Part shown: in pieces, positions 6,876-13,416 of the stretch | Layout of the letters: the number at the start of each line of letters is the position of its first letter | Numbering within the stretch: position 1 is the first letter of the stretch | Source of the DNA: Anaerolineae bacterium | GTDB lineage: Bacteria > Chloroflexota > Anaerolineae > B4-G1 | DNA length: 21,420 bases | NCBI GenBank assembly: GCA_016783285.1 | Contig: JADHWW010000029.1 | Coordinates: forward strand, 1 to 21,420 | Direction of reading: 5' to 3' | Notes under the pieces: model-generated | Database searches by the model: none | Told to the model about the DNA's origin: nothing | The model's input: the letters and a program-made list of their open reading frames with translations, nothing else | Program-made: the position numbers and the translations under genes

Positions 6876-7409
6876 ATGCGCAATATCGTCGTCTTCGACC
6901 TGGAGACCCAATACGCAGCCGACGAGGTGGGGGGCTGGCGTAATATCCGCGACATGCGCCTGGCGGTTGCCGTGACCTACAATGCCGTCGAGGACGTCTA
7001 CCGCGATTACACCGAGCAGGAAGTGGACCGCCTCATCGCCACGCTGCGCGGAGCCGACCTGGTGGTCGGCTACAACGTGCTTCGCTTCGACTATGAGGTT
7101 TTGCGCGCTTACACCACCGAGAAACTGGCCCAAATTCCCACCTGCGATATGCTCGACGACCTGTACCGCACGCTTGGCTGGAGGGTATCTCTCGACGCCG
7201 TCGCCACCGCCACGCTGGGGGAGACGAAGAGCGCCGATGGGTTACAGGCCGTGCGCTGGTTTCGCCAGGGCCAACTGGACAAGGTCATCGCCTACTGCCG
7301 CCGCGACGTCGAGGTGACCTGGCAAGTCTACCAGTTCGGCCAGCACAACGGCTACGTCCAGTATCGCGACCGCAGGTGGCGCGTGCACAAGGTGCCTGTG
7401 CGGTGGTGA
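6876..7409 (+). CDS. DEDDy 3'-5' exonuclease-like protein (RNase_H_2 family)
   Basis: A 177-residue single-domain protein with a complete DEDDy active site: FDLET gives D8 and E10, VGYN followed by FDYEVL gives D72, and YCRRD gives Y140 and D144. This is the ribonuclease H-like fold used by PolB-type and YprB-type 3'-5' exonucleases acting on DNA or RNA ends. Start chosen at ATG 6876, which has GAGGAG 4 nt upstream; the in-frame ATG at 6864 overlaps that ribosome site. It follows the dispersed GCAGGCT hairpin and precedes an unrecognised small gene by 42 bp. Substrate not predictable; a link to the neighbouring proteases is not evident. Confidence 0.85.
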   Translation: MRNIVVFDLETQYAADEVGGWRNIRDMRLAVAVTYNAVEDVYRDYTEQEVDRLIATLRGADLVVGYNVLRFDYEVLRAYTTEKLAQIPTCDMLDDLYRTLGWRVSLDAVATATLGETKSADGLQAVRWFRQGQLDKVIAYCRRDVEVTWQVYQFGQHNGYVQYRDRRWRVHKVPVRW

Positions 7410-7451
7410 ACAGCATGCGTCCCTCAGGCAAGTGCATAAGGAGGAAATGCT

Positions 7452-7826
7452 ATGCGTGAAAGTGTCGCTATGCCCGTGACCATTGATGGGCCTCTGCCCC
7501 TCCCACTCAGGTCGGCGGAGGTAGAGATCAATGTTCGTATTCGGACAACGATGAACATTACCCCCGTTGTTGCCCGACGCAAAGTCAATGTACTGATGCT
7601 TGAAAAGGTCGGTAATCTGCTGCACGGTGGTTCCCCGGCCTTGTTTTTGAAGGACAGAATCTATTGGCGAGTACCCGTCATTCTGTCCACTCCTTCCCAG
7701 GGCCAGGTAGGGCAGGTAGGAGATGTTGATGTGGATGCAGAGACCGGAGAGATGATGATGGATAACAGACTGCTGGAGGACATAGCCAAACATGCCAGGC
7801 GACTACTTGCCAGTTCCACATCGTAA
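7452..7826 (+). CDS. Unrecognised 124-residue protein
   Basis: Not recognised with confidence. A very good ribosome site (AAGGAGG, 7438-7444) stands 7 nt before the ATG, which supports a real gene. The protein has a low-complexity TIDGPLPLPLRSAEVEI start and a central basic strand (residues 35-55). A conserved-looking end, YWRVPVILSTP..GQVGQVGDVDVDAETGE, precedes an amphipathic helix (LLEDIAKHARRLLA). The W-x-V ... V-x-V-D-x-x-T-G pattern is reminiscent of PepSY-like or PqqD-like small beta folds, but this is only shape similarity. Downstream, another frame stays coding-like up to the next start codon (see 7820-7906), so the gene pair may have been altered by a frameshift or deletion. Confidence 0.65.
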   Translation: MRESVAMPVTIDGPLPLPLRSAEVEINVRIRTTMNITPVVARRKVNVLMLEKVGNLLHGGSPALFLKDRIYWRVPVILSTPSQGQVGQVGDVDVDAETGEMMMDNRLLEDIAKHARRLLASSTS

Positions 7827-7906
7827 ACAAACTGATTCGTGTCTCAACGGGCGAATTTTTCCTCGCCTGGTGTGAGTTTGAGTACAAGTACGCCGTACTG
7901 AGATGA
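7820..7906 (+). pseudogene. Possible 3' end of a lost or frameshifted gene
   Basis: A different frame from the upstream gene reads IVNKLIRVSTGEFFLAW followed by CEFEYKYAVLR and TGA at 7904-7906. That TGA overlaps the ATG of the radical SAM gene as ATGA, the classic arrangement of coupled genes. The frame is open back to a TAA at 7763-7765 but has no start codon and looks non-coding before ~7814. It resembles the C-terminus of a small protein whose N-terminal part is missing. Confidence 0.35.
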
Positions 7907-8847
7907 ACACTTTTGAACCCGCTTACCTGGCACTTTTTCGCTCAAGCGAACTGAAGCGGCGTGTGCAGGCCGCCTACGAGCGTCTGCACGCCTGCGACTT
8001 TTGCGGGCGGGAGTGCCGCGTAGATCGCTACGAGCGCGTTGGCTCCTGCAAGACCGGCGTGCGGGCCGTCGTCACCAGTTACCATCCTCACCTGGGGGAA
8101 GAGGACCCGTTGCGCGGCTACCGTGGCTCCGGCACTATCTTCTTCGCCTGGTGCAACCTCAACTGCCAGTTCTGCCAGAACTATGACATCAGCCAACTGG
8201 GGCATGGGCAGGAGGTCGAGCCGGAGGAACTGGCCGCGATGATGCTTTCGCTCCAGGCGCAAGGCTGCCATAACGTCAACGTCGTTTCACCCACTCACGT
8301 CGTGGCCCCTATCCTGGCTGCCGTCCTCATCGCTGCCGAAGCGGGGCTGCGTCTCCCTCTGGTCTGGAACACTGGCGGCTACGACTCGCTGGCGGCGCTG
8401 GCGCTGCTCGACGGCGTGGTGGACATCTATATGCCGGATATAAAGTACGCCGACGCGGAGACGGCGCAAAAGTACTCCAAAATCGAGGATTACCCGGCGG
8501 TCAACCAGGCTGCCGTCAAGGAAATGCACCGCCAGGTGGGCGACCTGGTGCTCGACGAGCACGGCATTGCGCTGCGGGGACTGCTCGTGCGCCACCTGGT
8601 GCTGCCCGAGGGGCTGGCCGGGACACCGGAAATCGCCTGCTTCCTGGCGGAAGAAATCTCAAAGAGCACTTATCTAAACCTGATGGATCAATACAGACCA
8701 TGCTACAAGGCCGCTGAACTGCCGCCGCTCGACCGCCCCATCACTCGCGCCGAGTTTGATCAGGCCATGCAGCAATGCCTGGACGCAGGACTGCACCGCT
8801 TCGACAAGCGGGAACCCCGTTTTCTCCGCATCCTGTGGGGAGTGTGA
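7903..8847 (+). CDS. PflX-like radical SAM protein (COG1313)
   Basis: A 314-residue radical S-adenosylmethionine enzyme. CNLNCQFC (C84, C88, C91) is the CX3CX2C motif that binds the 4Fe-4S cluster reducing SAM. An N-terminal CDFCGRECRVD (C31, C34, C38) plus a GSC shortly after may hold a second metal site. Length and layout, with YRGSGTIFF before the cluster motif, WNTGGYDSL and DIYMPDIKY, match the uncharacterised PflX/COG1313 group annotated as putative pyruvate formate-lyase activating enzyme relatives. Related proteins modify partner proteins by making glycyl radicals or by other chemistry; no glycyl radical enzyme is encoded here, so its target is unknown. It starts with an ATGA overlap to an upstream frame remnant, and acylphosphatase begins 3 bp after its stop, indicating one transcript. 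Confidence 0.85.
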   Translation: MNTFEPAYLALFRSSELKRRVQAAYERLHACDFCGRECRVDRYERVGSCKTGVRAVVTSYHPHLGEEDPLRGYRGSGTIFFAWCNLNCQFCQNYDISQLGHGQEVEPEELAAMMLSLQAQGCHNVNVVSPTHVVAPILAAVLIAAEAGLRLPLVWNTGGYDSLAALALLDGVVDIYMPDIKYADAETAQKYSKIEDYPAVNQAAVKEMHRQVGDLVLDEHGIALRGLLVRHLVLPEGLAGTPEIACFLAEEISKSTYLNLMDQYRPCYKAAELPPLDRPITRAEFDQAMQQCLDAGLHRFDKREPRFLRILWGV

Positions 8848-8850
8848 GAG

Positions 8851-9156
8851 ATGGAAGACAAGGGAAAGAAACCAAAACCAGAGGCCCGTCTGCACGCCGT
8901 CGTCCACGGACGTGTGCAGGCGGTCAACTTTCGCTACTACACCATCCGCGCCGCGCGGCGCCTCGGCCTCACCGGTTGGGTCGCCAACCGCTGGGACGGC
9001 ACGGTGGAGACCGCCGCCGAGGGCCGGCGCGAATCGCTGAACGAGTTCCGGGCCTTCTTGCATCGTGGTTCCCCCTCCTCGGTGGTGCAGCGGGTGGACG
9101 TCGAGTGGGAGACCCCCAGCGGCAAATTCGAGCGCTTCGGGGTGCGGTACCTGTGA
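8851..9156 (+). CDS. acyP: Acylphosphatase
   Basis: A 101-residue protein with the acylphosphatase signature GRVQAVNFR (residues 20-28, catalytic R28) and GWVANRWDGTVE, where N46 positions the nucleophilic water. Acylphosphatases hydrolyse the carboxyl-phosphate bond of acyl phosphates such as acetyl phosphate or 1,3-bisphosphoglycerate in the cytoplasm. The usual length is 90-100 residues; here a short Lys-rich N-terminal extension (DKGKKPKPE) is added. The signature has Ala-Val-Asn where Gly-Val-x is more common. The gene starts 3 bp after the radical SAM stop, and its own stop overlaps the GTG of the next gene by four bases, so translation is coupled on both sides. Confidence 0.93.
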   Translation: MEDKGKKPKPEARLHAVVHGRVQAVNFRYYTIRAARRLGLTGWVANRWDGTVETAAEGRRESLNEFRAFLHRGSPSSVVQRVDVEWETPSGKFERFGVRYL

Positions 9157-10400
9157 GAAGAAACCCCGAACGATTGGCCTGGATCGTCCTGCTGCTCTCG
9201 TTCTTCACCTGCATGAGCCTGGTCGTTGCCGTGCCGCTGGGTATCCGCTGGTACGTCCTCAACGCCAGCGTCAGGCAAGAGGTAGCCCTCGAGGTGCAGC
9301 GGCCGCCGTTGAGCGTCGCTCTGGCCGGCCGGGGTGAACCGGTCGCTATCGCCCAGGACCGCGACGATATCCCGGAGCGCACGGTCGTGGACACGGACGC
9401 CACCTCTGGCCGGCTCGTGATGCACGCGCCCCGCACAGATGATCCCGTGATCATCGCCACAGTCCAACTTTACCACGACACAGAGGTCGTGCTTTCGTCG
9501 GCGCGCTCCCCGCGCTTCCCCGCCAGCAGCCTGCCCCACAAAATCGTGTTGGAGATGAGGGCCGGGCACGTGCGCATCAGCGTCCCCGGCCACGAAGAGC
9601 GGCCTACGGTCGTCGAGGTGTACACACCCCACGGAGCAGCCACGCTCACGGAGGGGAATTACGAAGTCAAGGTCAACACGACGACAGAGGTCACGGTGCG
9701 CTCCGGTCAGGCTAACGTGATCAGTAATGAAATGGTCGTGCGCCTCGGGCCGGCGGAGCGTGCCACCGTGGGTGATGAACGCATCGTCGGCCCGCGGCCT
9801 GCTGCTCGCAACCTCATCACCAACGGTGACTTTCAGGCCCCATTGGAGGACGGCTGGAGGAGTTACAACAAGGACATTGAACTCGAGGGCGAACCCGAGG
9901 GGCAGGTGCAACGGACTGAAATAGAGAATCAGCCGGCCGTCGTCGTCGAACGCGAGGGGGTGGGTCACGCTGAGACCGGCATCACTCAAGAACTCGACGC
10001 AGATATCCGCGACTTCAGTTTCCTGCGACTGCATCTTCTACTGCGCGTCGAGGAGCACAACGTACCGGTGTGCGGCTCGGAGGGAAGCGAATGTCCGGTG
10101 ATGGTACGCATTGACTACAGAGATGCTTACGGCGCAGACCGGGAGTGGCTCCAGGGTTTCTACTCACTGCTGGATACCAGCACTCCTGGGAATCAGCCTG
10201 TTTGCGTCACGTGCAGTACGCGTAACGAGCACATCCGAGTCTCGGAGGACACCTGGTATCCTTACCTTTCGCCCAACCTGATTCCGCTGCTGTCACAAGA
10301 TGGCCAGTCGCCTATCTTGATCAAGTCCGTCACCGTCTACGCATCCGGGCACACGTACCAGTCCGCCATCGCCGAGGTCGAGTTAATCGGGCAGGAGTAG
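9153..10400 (+). CDS. Membrane-anchored FecR-like and jelly-roll-like protein
   Basis: A 415-residue protein. The start is GTG 9153, which overlaps the acylphosphatase TGA as GTGA; a longer frame further upstream would run through the acylphosphatase gene and is not credible. A signal-anchor (about residues 8-33, LAWIVLLLSFFTCMSLVVAVPLG) puts the rest outside. Residues ~134-207 (EMRAGHVRISVPG..VEVYTPHGAATLTEGNYEVKV..VRSGQANV) match the FecR domain pattern (PF04773-like). From ~220 (NLITNGDFQAPLEDGW) to the end there is a lectin-like jelly roll with two CxxxxxxC/CxxC pairs. FecR proteins in other groups regulate ECF sigma factors by contact with a receptor; none is encoded here, so a structural or sugar-binding role is as likely. 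It is the last gene of the operon and is followed by a terminator-like hairpin 28 bp on. Confidence 0.8.
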   Translation: MRRNPERLAWIVLLLSFFTCMSLVVAVPLGIRWYVLNASVRQEVALEVQRPPLSVALAGRGEPVAIAQDRDDIPERTVVDTDATSGRLVMHAPRTDDPVIIATVQLYHDTEVVLSSARSPRFPASSLPHKIVLEMRAGHVRISVPGHEERPTVVEVYTPHGAATLTEGNYEVKVNTTTEVTVRSGQANVISNEMVVRLGPAERATVGDERIVGPRPAARNLITNGDFQAPLEDGWRSYNKDIELEGEPEGQVQRTEIENQPAVVVEREGVGHAETGITQELDADIRDFSFLRLHLLLRVEEHNVPVCGSEGSECPVMVRIDYRDAYGADREWLQGFYSLLDTSTPGNQPVCVTCSTRNEHIRVSEDTWYPYLSPNLIPLLSQDGQSPILIKSVTVYASGHTYQSAIAEVELIGQE

Positions 10401-10427
10401 GAAGGGGACAAGGGGACAAGGAGACAG

Positions 10428-10460
10428 GGAGACAAGGGGCATGCACCCCTTGTCTCCTTT
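10428..10460 (+). terminator. Intrinsic terminator-like hairpin at the operon end
   Basis: GGAGACAAGGGG (10428-10439) pairs perfectly with CCCCTTGTCTCC (10446-10457) over a 6-nt CATGCA loop and is followed by TTTTGT. The left arm is part of a GGGGACAAGGAGACA-type direct repeat run (10402-10439) that also appears, in the opposite sense, at 1058-1110. Confidence 0.65.
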
Positions 10461-10468
10461 TGTACTTG

Positions 10469-10643
10469 GGATGTTCCAGAAAAATAATCGTCCCGGTGTC
10501 ATTCTGAACGGAACGCAGTGAAGCGAAGAATCTCACGCTACAGTGCCCAAACCGCCTGTCCAAGGCGAGATTATTCACCTCCGCTGCGCTCCGGTTCAGA
10601 ATGACAGGCTACGACCTGGGATACTTTAAACTCTGGAACATCC
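10469..10643. mobile_element. 175-bp MITE-like element with nested inverted repeats
   Basis: GGATGTTCCAGA (10469-10480) is the exact reverse complement of TCTGGAACATCC (10632-10643). Inside, TGTCATTCTGAAC (10497-10509) is the exact reverse complement of GTTCAGAATGACA (10594-10606). No protein is encoded. The CATTCTGAACGGAACGCAGTGAAG core is like dispersed repeats seen in many Chloroflexota genomes. The right end abuts the stop codon (10644) of the minus-strand gene. No target-site duplication was recognised, so transposition is inferred only from the terminal repeats. Confidence 0.5.
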
Positions 10644-11927
10644 TTACAGCGCCCGCAACTTGGTTTCCAACTCCCGCGGACTGGCGGCCTCGACGGGGAC
10701 GTACTTGATGCCAGGATAGTACTGCTGGAAAAAGGCTCGCAGGTCGCCGGGCCATTTTCCTGGATTGACCGCGATCACCGTGCGATCCTTCGGCCCGGCG
10801 CCGGCATCGTCGGCGCTGCTCCCGATAGTCCAATGGCGCTCCTCCCACTTGCCGCTGTTGAGCACGGCCTGCGGCCACACCCGGCCGGCATCCTGGGGCA
10901 ATAGGACGTAGGTGCGCGCATACGGTACGCGAGGCGGCGCCCATTCCGGTTCGGGTGACGCGCCCACTACCACCGTGCCCTCGGCTGGTGTCAGAGCGCC
11001 CCCATCGGCCGTGAAGCAAGCACGATAGGTACCGACCTTCTCAGCCGTAAAGGTCCACTGCCAGAGGTACTGACCCCCGGTCACGCCGGCCTGTGGCCCG
11101 CTCACGGCTACCCCGGCGCCATCCGGCCCGGTCACGATCAAGTCCACATCGGCAAAGTCGCCTGTGGATGAGATGGTGACCATCACTTTGTCGCCCGTCT
11201 TGGGCTGGGCGGGTTCGAAGGTGATGGCTGCCTTGGGCGGTTCCCCGTTCATCACCACGAGGCTGGCATCGTCCCAGTACGCATCGTTGTGCTTGAACGG
11301 CCAGAGCGTCTTACTTCGCAGAAACACCGTCACCACAGTCGCCTGTGCCGTCGCTTCTGCCGCCGGGACTTGAGCGTATTTGTTGTAAATGTGCGCTCCT
11401 TGCCCCCACACGACCGTGTCGGCAAACGGGTTGGTGCCGCCGGTGGGGTCAATGCCCACGTAGAAGGTAAAATTGCGCCAGTTATCACCCTGGACGTCGC
11501 CCTCCAGTGCAAATCCGGCCTCGTAGCCAGGCCCATCGCTCCAGCGCGGGTCATCCGGGTGGGCGCCATCGTGCCAGTTGCTCCAGGCGTGCGCCCAGGC
11601 CGTCAGGCGCACTTTTGTGCCCGGCGTGACTTGCACCTGCTGCAAGAAACCCGCGTCGTGGCGCCGCCAGAACGTAAACAGGAGCATGCCCTTCTGACCG
11701 CTGTGCACGCGACGCGGATCGCCCGATTTCCAGGCATCCCGCACCTCGGGCTGGTCCCACGTGCCTGGGTCGTGATAGAACCAGGTGATCCAGTTCGGGG
11801 GGGTGAATATGTTTCCCACGTCTTTCTCGTACGGCTCCTTGTCCTTGGGGAAGATCAGGGTGCGATGGCTCTTTTCCTCCCCCCAATCCGCTTCGAAGCC
11901 TCCATCTTTCAATAGTTCCTGTGACAT
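10644..11927 (-). CDS. Leaderless jelly-roll and Ig-like domain protein, function unknown
   Basis: A 427-residue protein starting at an ATG with AAAGGAGG 6 nt upstream, an excellent ribosome site. The N-terminal ~220 residues open with LLKDGGFEADW and contain many Trp/Tyr/Asp residues (FTPPNWITWFYHDPGTWDQ, AHAWSNWHDG), typical of a carbohydrate-binding-module-like jelly roll. An Ig-like domain follows (about 233-325, PKAAITFEPAQPKTGDKVMV ... TVVVGASP). The C-terminal ~93 residues (YARTYVLLPQDAGR onward) form a separate unit that recalls phage or cell-wall-associated proteins, but I cannot name it. No signal peptide or TM segment is visible, which is odd for such domains. It lies 15 bp behind radC on the same strand, so it probably shares the radC promoter. 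Confidence 0.8.
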   Translation of the reverse strand: MSQELLKDGGFEADWGEEKSHRTLIFPKDKEPYEKDVGNIFTPPNWITWFYHDPGTWDQPEVRDAWKSGDPRRVHSGQKGMLLFTFWRRHDAGFLQQVQVTPGTKVRLTAWAHAWSNWHDGAHPDDPRWSDGPGYEAGFALEGDVQGDNWRNFTFYVGIDPTGGTNPFADTVVWGQGAHIYNKYAQVPAAEATAQATVVTVFLRSKTLWPFKHNDAYWDDASLVVMNGEPPKAAITFEPAQPKTGDKVMVTISSTGDFADVDLIVTGPDGAGVAVSGPQAGVTGGQYLWQWTFTAEKVGTYRACFTADGGALTPAEGTVVVGASPEPEWAPPRVPYARTYVLLPQDAGRVWPQAVLNSGKWEERHWTIGSSADDAGAGPKDRTVIAVNPGKWPGDLRAFFQQYYPGIKYVPVEAASPRELETKLRAL

Positions 11928-11942
11928 TTGAACCTCCTTTGT

Positions 11943-12659
11943 TTACTCAAATCCCAGCCCGCGCTCGCGCAGGCTCACGAAACGTTGCTGCCCAATGATC
12001 AGGTGATCCAGAACCTCAATGTCCAGCAGTTTGCCGGCTGCGACTAACAGACGAGTCACTTCTACGTCCTCGGGCGATGGGGTGGGGTCGCCCGAGGGAT
12101 GGTTGTGCGCGACGATGAGCGAGGCGCAATTGCGTTTGACGGCCTCCCGAAACACCTCGCTCACCCGAATGTGCGAGGCATTCAGGCTGCCCACGTACAC
12201 CGTCTCGGAGCCGAGCAGCCGGTTGCGCGTATCCAGGTATAGTGCCCGAAAGTGCTCCTGTTCCAGATGGGCCATCTCGGCCATCAGGAGTTGCGCTACG
12301 TCGGTCGGGGAGCGCACGATGAAACGATCTTCTGGAGCGGCCAGGAGCATACGGCGGCCCAGTTCCAGCGCCGCCTTGAGTTGCGCAGTCTTGGCCGGTC
12401 CCAACCCCTTCTCGGCCTGCAATTCGGCGAAACTGGCTCGGGCCAGGCCCGGCAACCCGCCGTAGCGGGAAATGAGCCGCGTGGCCATGGCCACGACGCT
12501 CTCACCGCTCACGCCCGTGCGCAGAATGATAGCCAGCAGTTCCGTCGTCGAGAGCGCCCCTTCGCCGGCGCGGGCCAGCCGCTCACGCGGGCGCTCGTCA
12601 ACGGGGAAATCCCTGATCATTGGCCGGTAATCGGCCCGTGTCTCGTCGCTCACCATCAT
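11943..12659 (-). CDS. radC: RadC-family JAB/MPN-domain protein
   Basis: A 238-residue protein with an N-terminal helix-hairpin-helix region (about 30-100: [37 protein letters not shown]) and a C-terminal MPN/JAMM domain. [14 protein letters not shown] (H185, H187, S195, D198) is a full HxH-x7-S-x2-D metal site. RadC proteins were once linked to DNA repair; their true function is unresolved, and many relatives are on mobile elements. The start was set at ATG 12659 (a second ATG follows at 12656), 7 nt behind GGAGG. The in-frame ATG at 12722 would lie between the -10 box and the predicted start point and would translate a palindromic repeat. The 238-residue length agrees with the usual ~220-230. 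Confidence 0.93.
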   Translation of the reverse strand: MMVSDETRADYRPMIRDFPVDERPRERLARAGEGALSTTELLAIILRTGVSGESVVAMATRLISRYGGLPGLARASFAELQAEKGLGPAKTAQLKAALELGRRMLLAAPEDRFIVRSPTDVAQLLMAEMAHLEQEHFRALYLDTRNRLLGSETVYVGSLNASHIRVSEVFREAVKRNCASLIVAHNHPSGDPTPSPEDVEVTRLLVAAGKLLDIEVLDHLIIGQQRFVSLRERGLGFE

Positions 12660-12687
12660 AGCGCGGCCTCCAGCCGCAACCAACGTA

Positions 12688-12708
12688 GGACAAGATGGCA
12701 TCTTGTCC
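12688..12708. repeat. Palindromic repeat in the radC leader
   Basis: GGACAAGAT (12688-12696) and ATCTTGTCC (12700-12708) form a 9-bp perfect stem around GGC. It lies in the ~60-nt 5' leader of radC. Adjoining bases (12664-12674, minus strand CTGGAGGCCGC) provide the ribosome site. Repeats of this kind are probably dispersed in the genome. Confidence 0.65.
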
Positions 12709-12724
12709 CACAACATTCTCACAT

Positions 12725-12754
12725 ACTATACTACAACTCGCACGAAATTGTCAA
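12725..12754 (-). promoter_or_regulatory. Sigma70 promoter of radC
   Basis: On the minus strand a perfect TTGACA (12754-12749) is followed after 18 bp by TATAGT (12730-12725). Start of transcription would be near 12718. It faces away from the plus-strand promoter at 12829, so radC and the zinc-ribbon gene are divergently transcribed. Confidence 0.7.
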
Positions 12755-12768
12755 ATGCATCCGAGCAG

Positions 12769-12808
12769 TAAATCTCCAAATCTGAAATCGCCAAATCCAA
12801 AATCAGAA
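12769..12808. repeat. Degenerate AAATC-rich 7-8-bp repeats
   Basis: Five AAATC-type units separated by 2-3 bases (AAATCTCC, AAATCTG, AAATCGCC, AAATCC, AAAATCAG) occupy the space between the two divergent promoters. It is an AT-rich island in a GC-rich region. It may be only another dispersed repeat, or it may hold a regulator binding region. Confidence 0.5.
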
Positions 12809-12828
12809 TTTGCTCCCACACCAGCCAG

Positions 12829-12837
12829 TGGTATAAT
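12829..12837 (+). promoter_or_regulatory. Extended -10 promoter of the zinc-ribbon gene
   Basis: TGGTATAAT is a perfect extended -10 element (TGn plus TATAAT). A weak -35 candidate, TTGCTC (12810-12815), lies 16 bp upstream, as expected for an extended -10 promoter. The leader would be ~45 nt long. Confidence 0.6.
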
Positions 12838-12887
12838 ACGTCCCACTTGGCCCCAGCATCAGCCTGATAAAAGGAGCGTGTCATCAA

Positions 12888-13397
12888 GTGGAGGACATTT
12901 TAGCGAACATTCCCTTTTACCTGACCATCCTGTCCACCGTATGCGGGGGAGTGACCATTGCGCTAGTGGGCGGGATAGTGATTTGGACCTTTCGCGATAT
13001 TCGCGCTCGTTCCCGCGACTTTCTGGCGCAGATATTGGCCACGCTGTTGGTGATCGTCCTCCCCGTCGTCGGGTTTGTGGTGTACTTGATGCTACGCCCA
13101 CGAGAGACGCTGGCCGAGGCATACGAACGTTCCCTGGAACAAGAGGCCCTGTTGCAGGCGATAGAAGAACCAGAGGTCTGCCCCGGATGTGGACAGCGGG
13201 TCAAGAGCGACTACCTGTACTGCCCGGCCTGCCACACCCAGCTCAAAAAGGCCTGCCCGGAATGTGGCCATCCGCTCCATCTGCGCTGGGCCCTCTGCCC
13301 CTATTGCGGGGCCAGCATCGCATCGCAGGCGCTTGAGCCTGTACCCGCCTTGGAGCCGGAGACCACTCTGGCAGAAGAAACGATACCCGAAGCGTAA
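12888..13397 (+). CDS. Two-TM membrane protein with double zinc ribbon
   Basis: A 169-residue protein with GTG start and AAGGAG (12871-12876) 11 nt upstream. Two TM helices (about 9-34 and 46-69) are joined by a short basic loop RDIRARSRD. A cytoplasmic helix follows, then a double zinc ribbon: C98/C101, C112/C115, C123/C126 and C137/C140, all in CPxC pairs (DZR, PF12773-like). An acidic/proline tail ends it. Such proteins are common and uncharacterised; the ribbons probably mediate protein contact at the membrane. It has its own promoter, is transcribed away from radC, and converges on pyk with only 19 bp between stop codons. Confidence 0.85.
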   Translation: MEDILANIPFYLTILSTVCGGVTIALVGGIVIWTFRDIRARSRDFLAQILATLLVIVLPVVGFVVYLMLRPRETLAEAYERSLEQEALLQAIEEPEVCPGCGQRVKSDYLYCPACHTQLKKACPECGHPLHLRWALCPYCGASIASQALEPVPALEPETTLAEETIPEA

Positions 13398-13416
13398 CGC
13401 TCAGAACGTACCTCTC

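Noticed and set aside
8775..9152. Upstream extension of the FecR-like gene
   Set aside because: It would overlap the whole acylphosphatase gene and read Arg/Pro-rich noise; GTG 9153 gives a clean signal-anchor and a GTGA overlap.
8937..10034. 365-residue minus-strand frame opposite acyP and the FecR-like gene
   Set aside because: Rich in Arg, His and Asp with no domain or ribosome site; it is the shadow of two well-supported plus-strand genes in GC-rich DNA.
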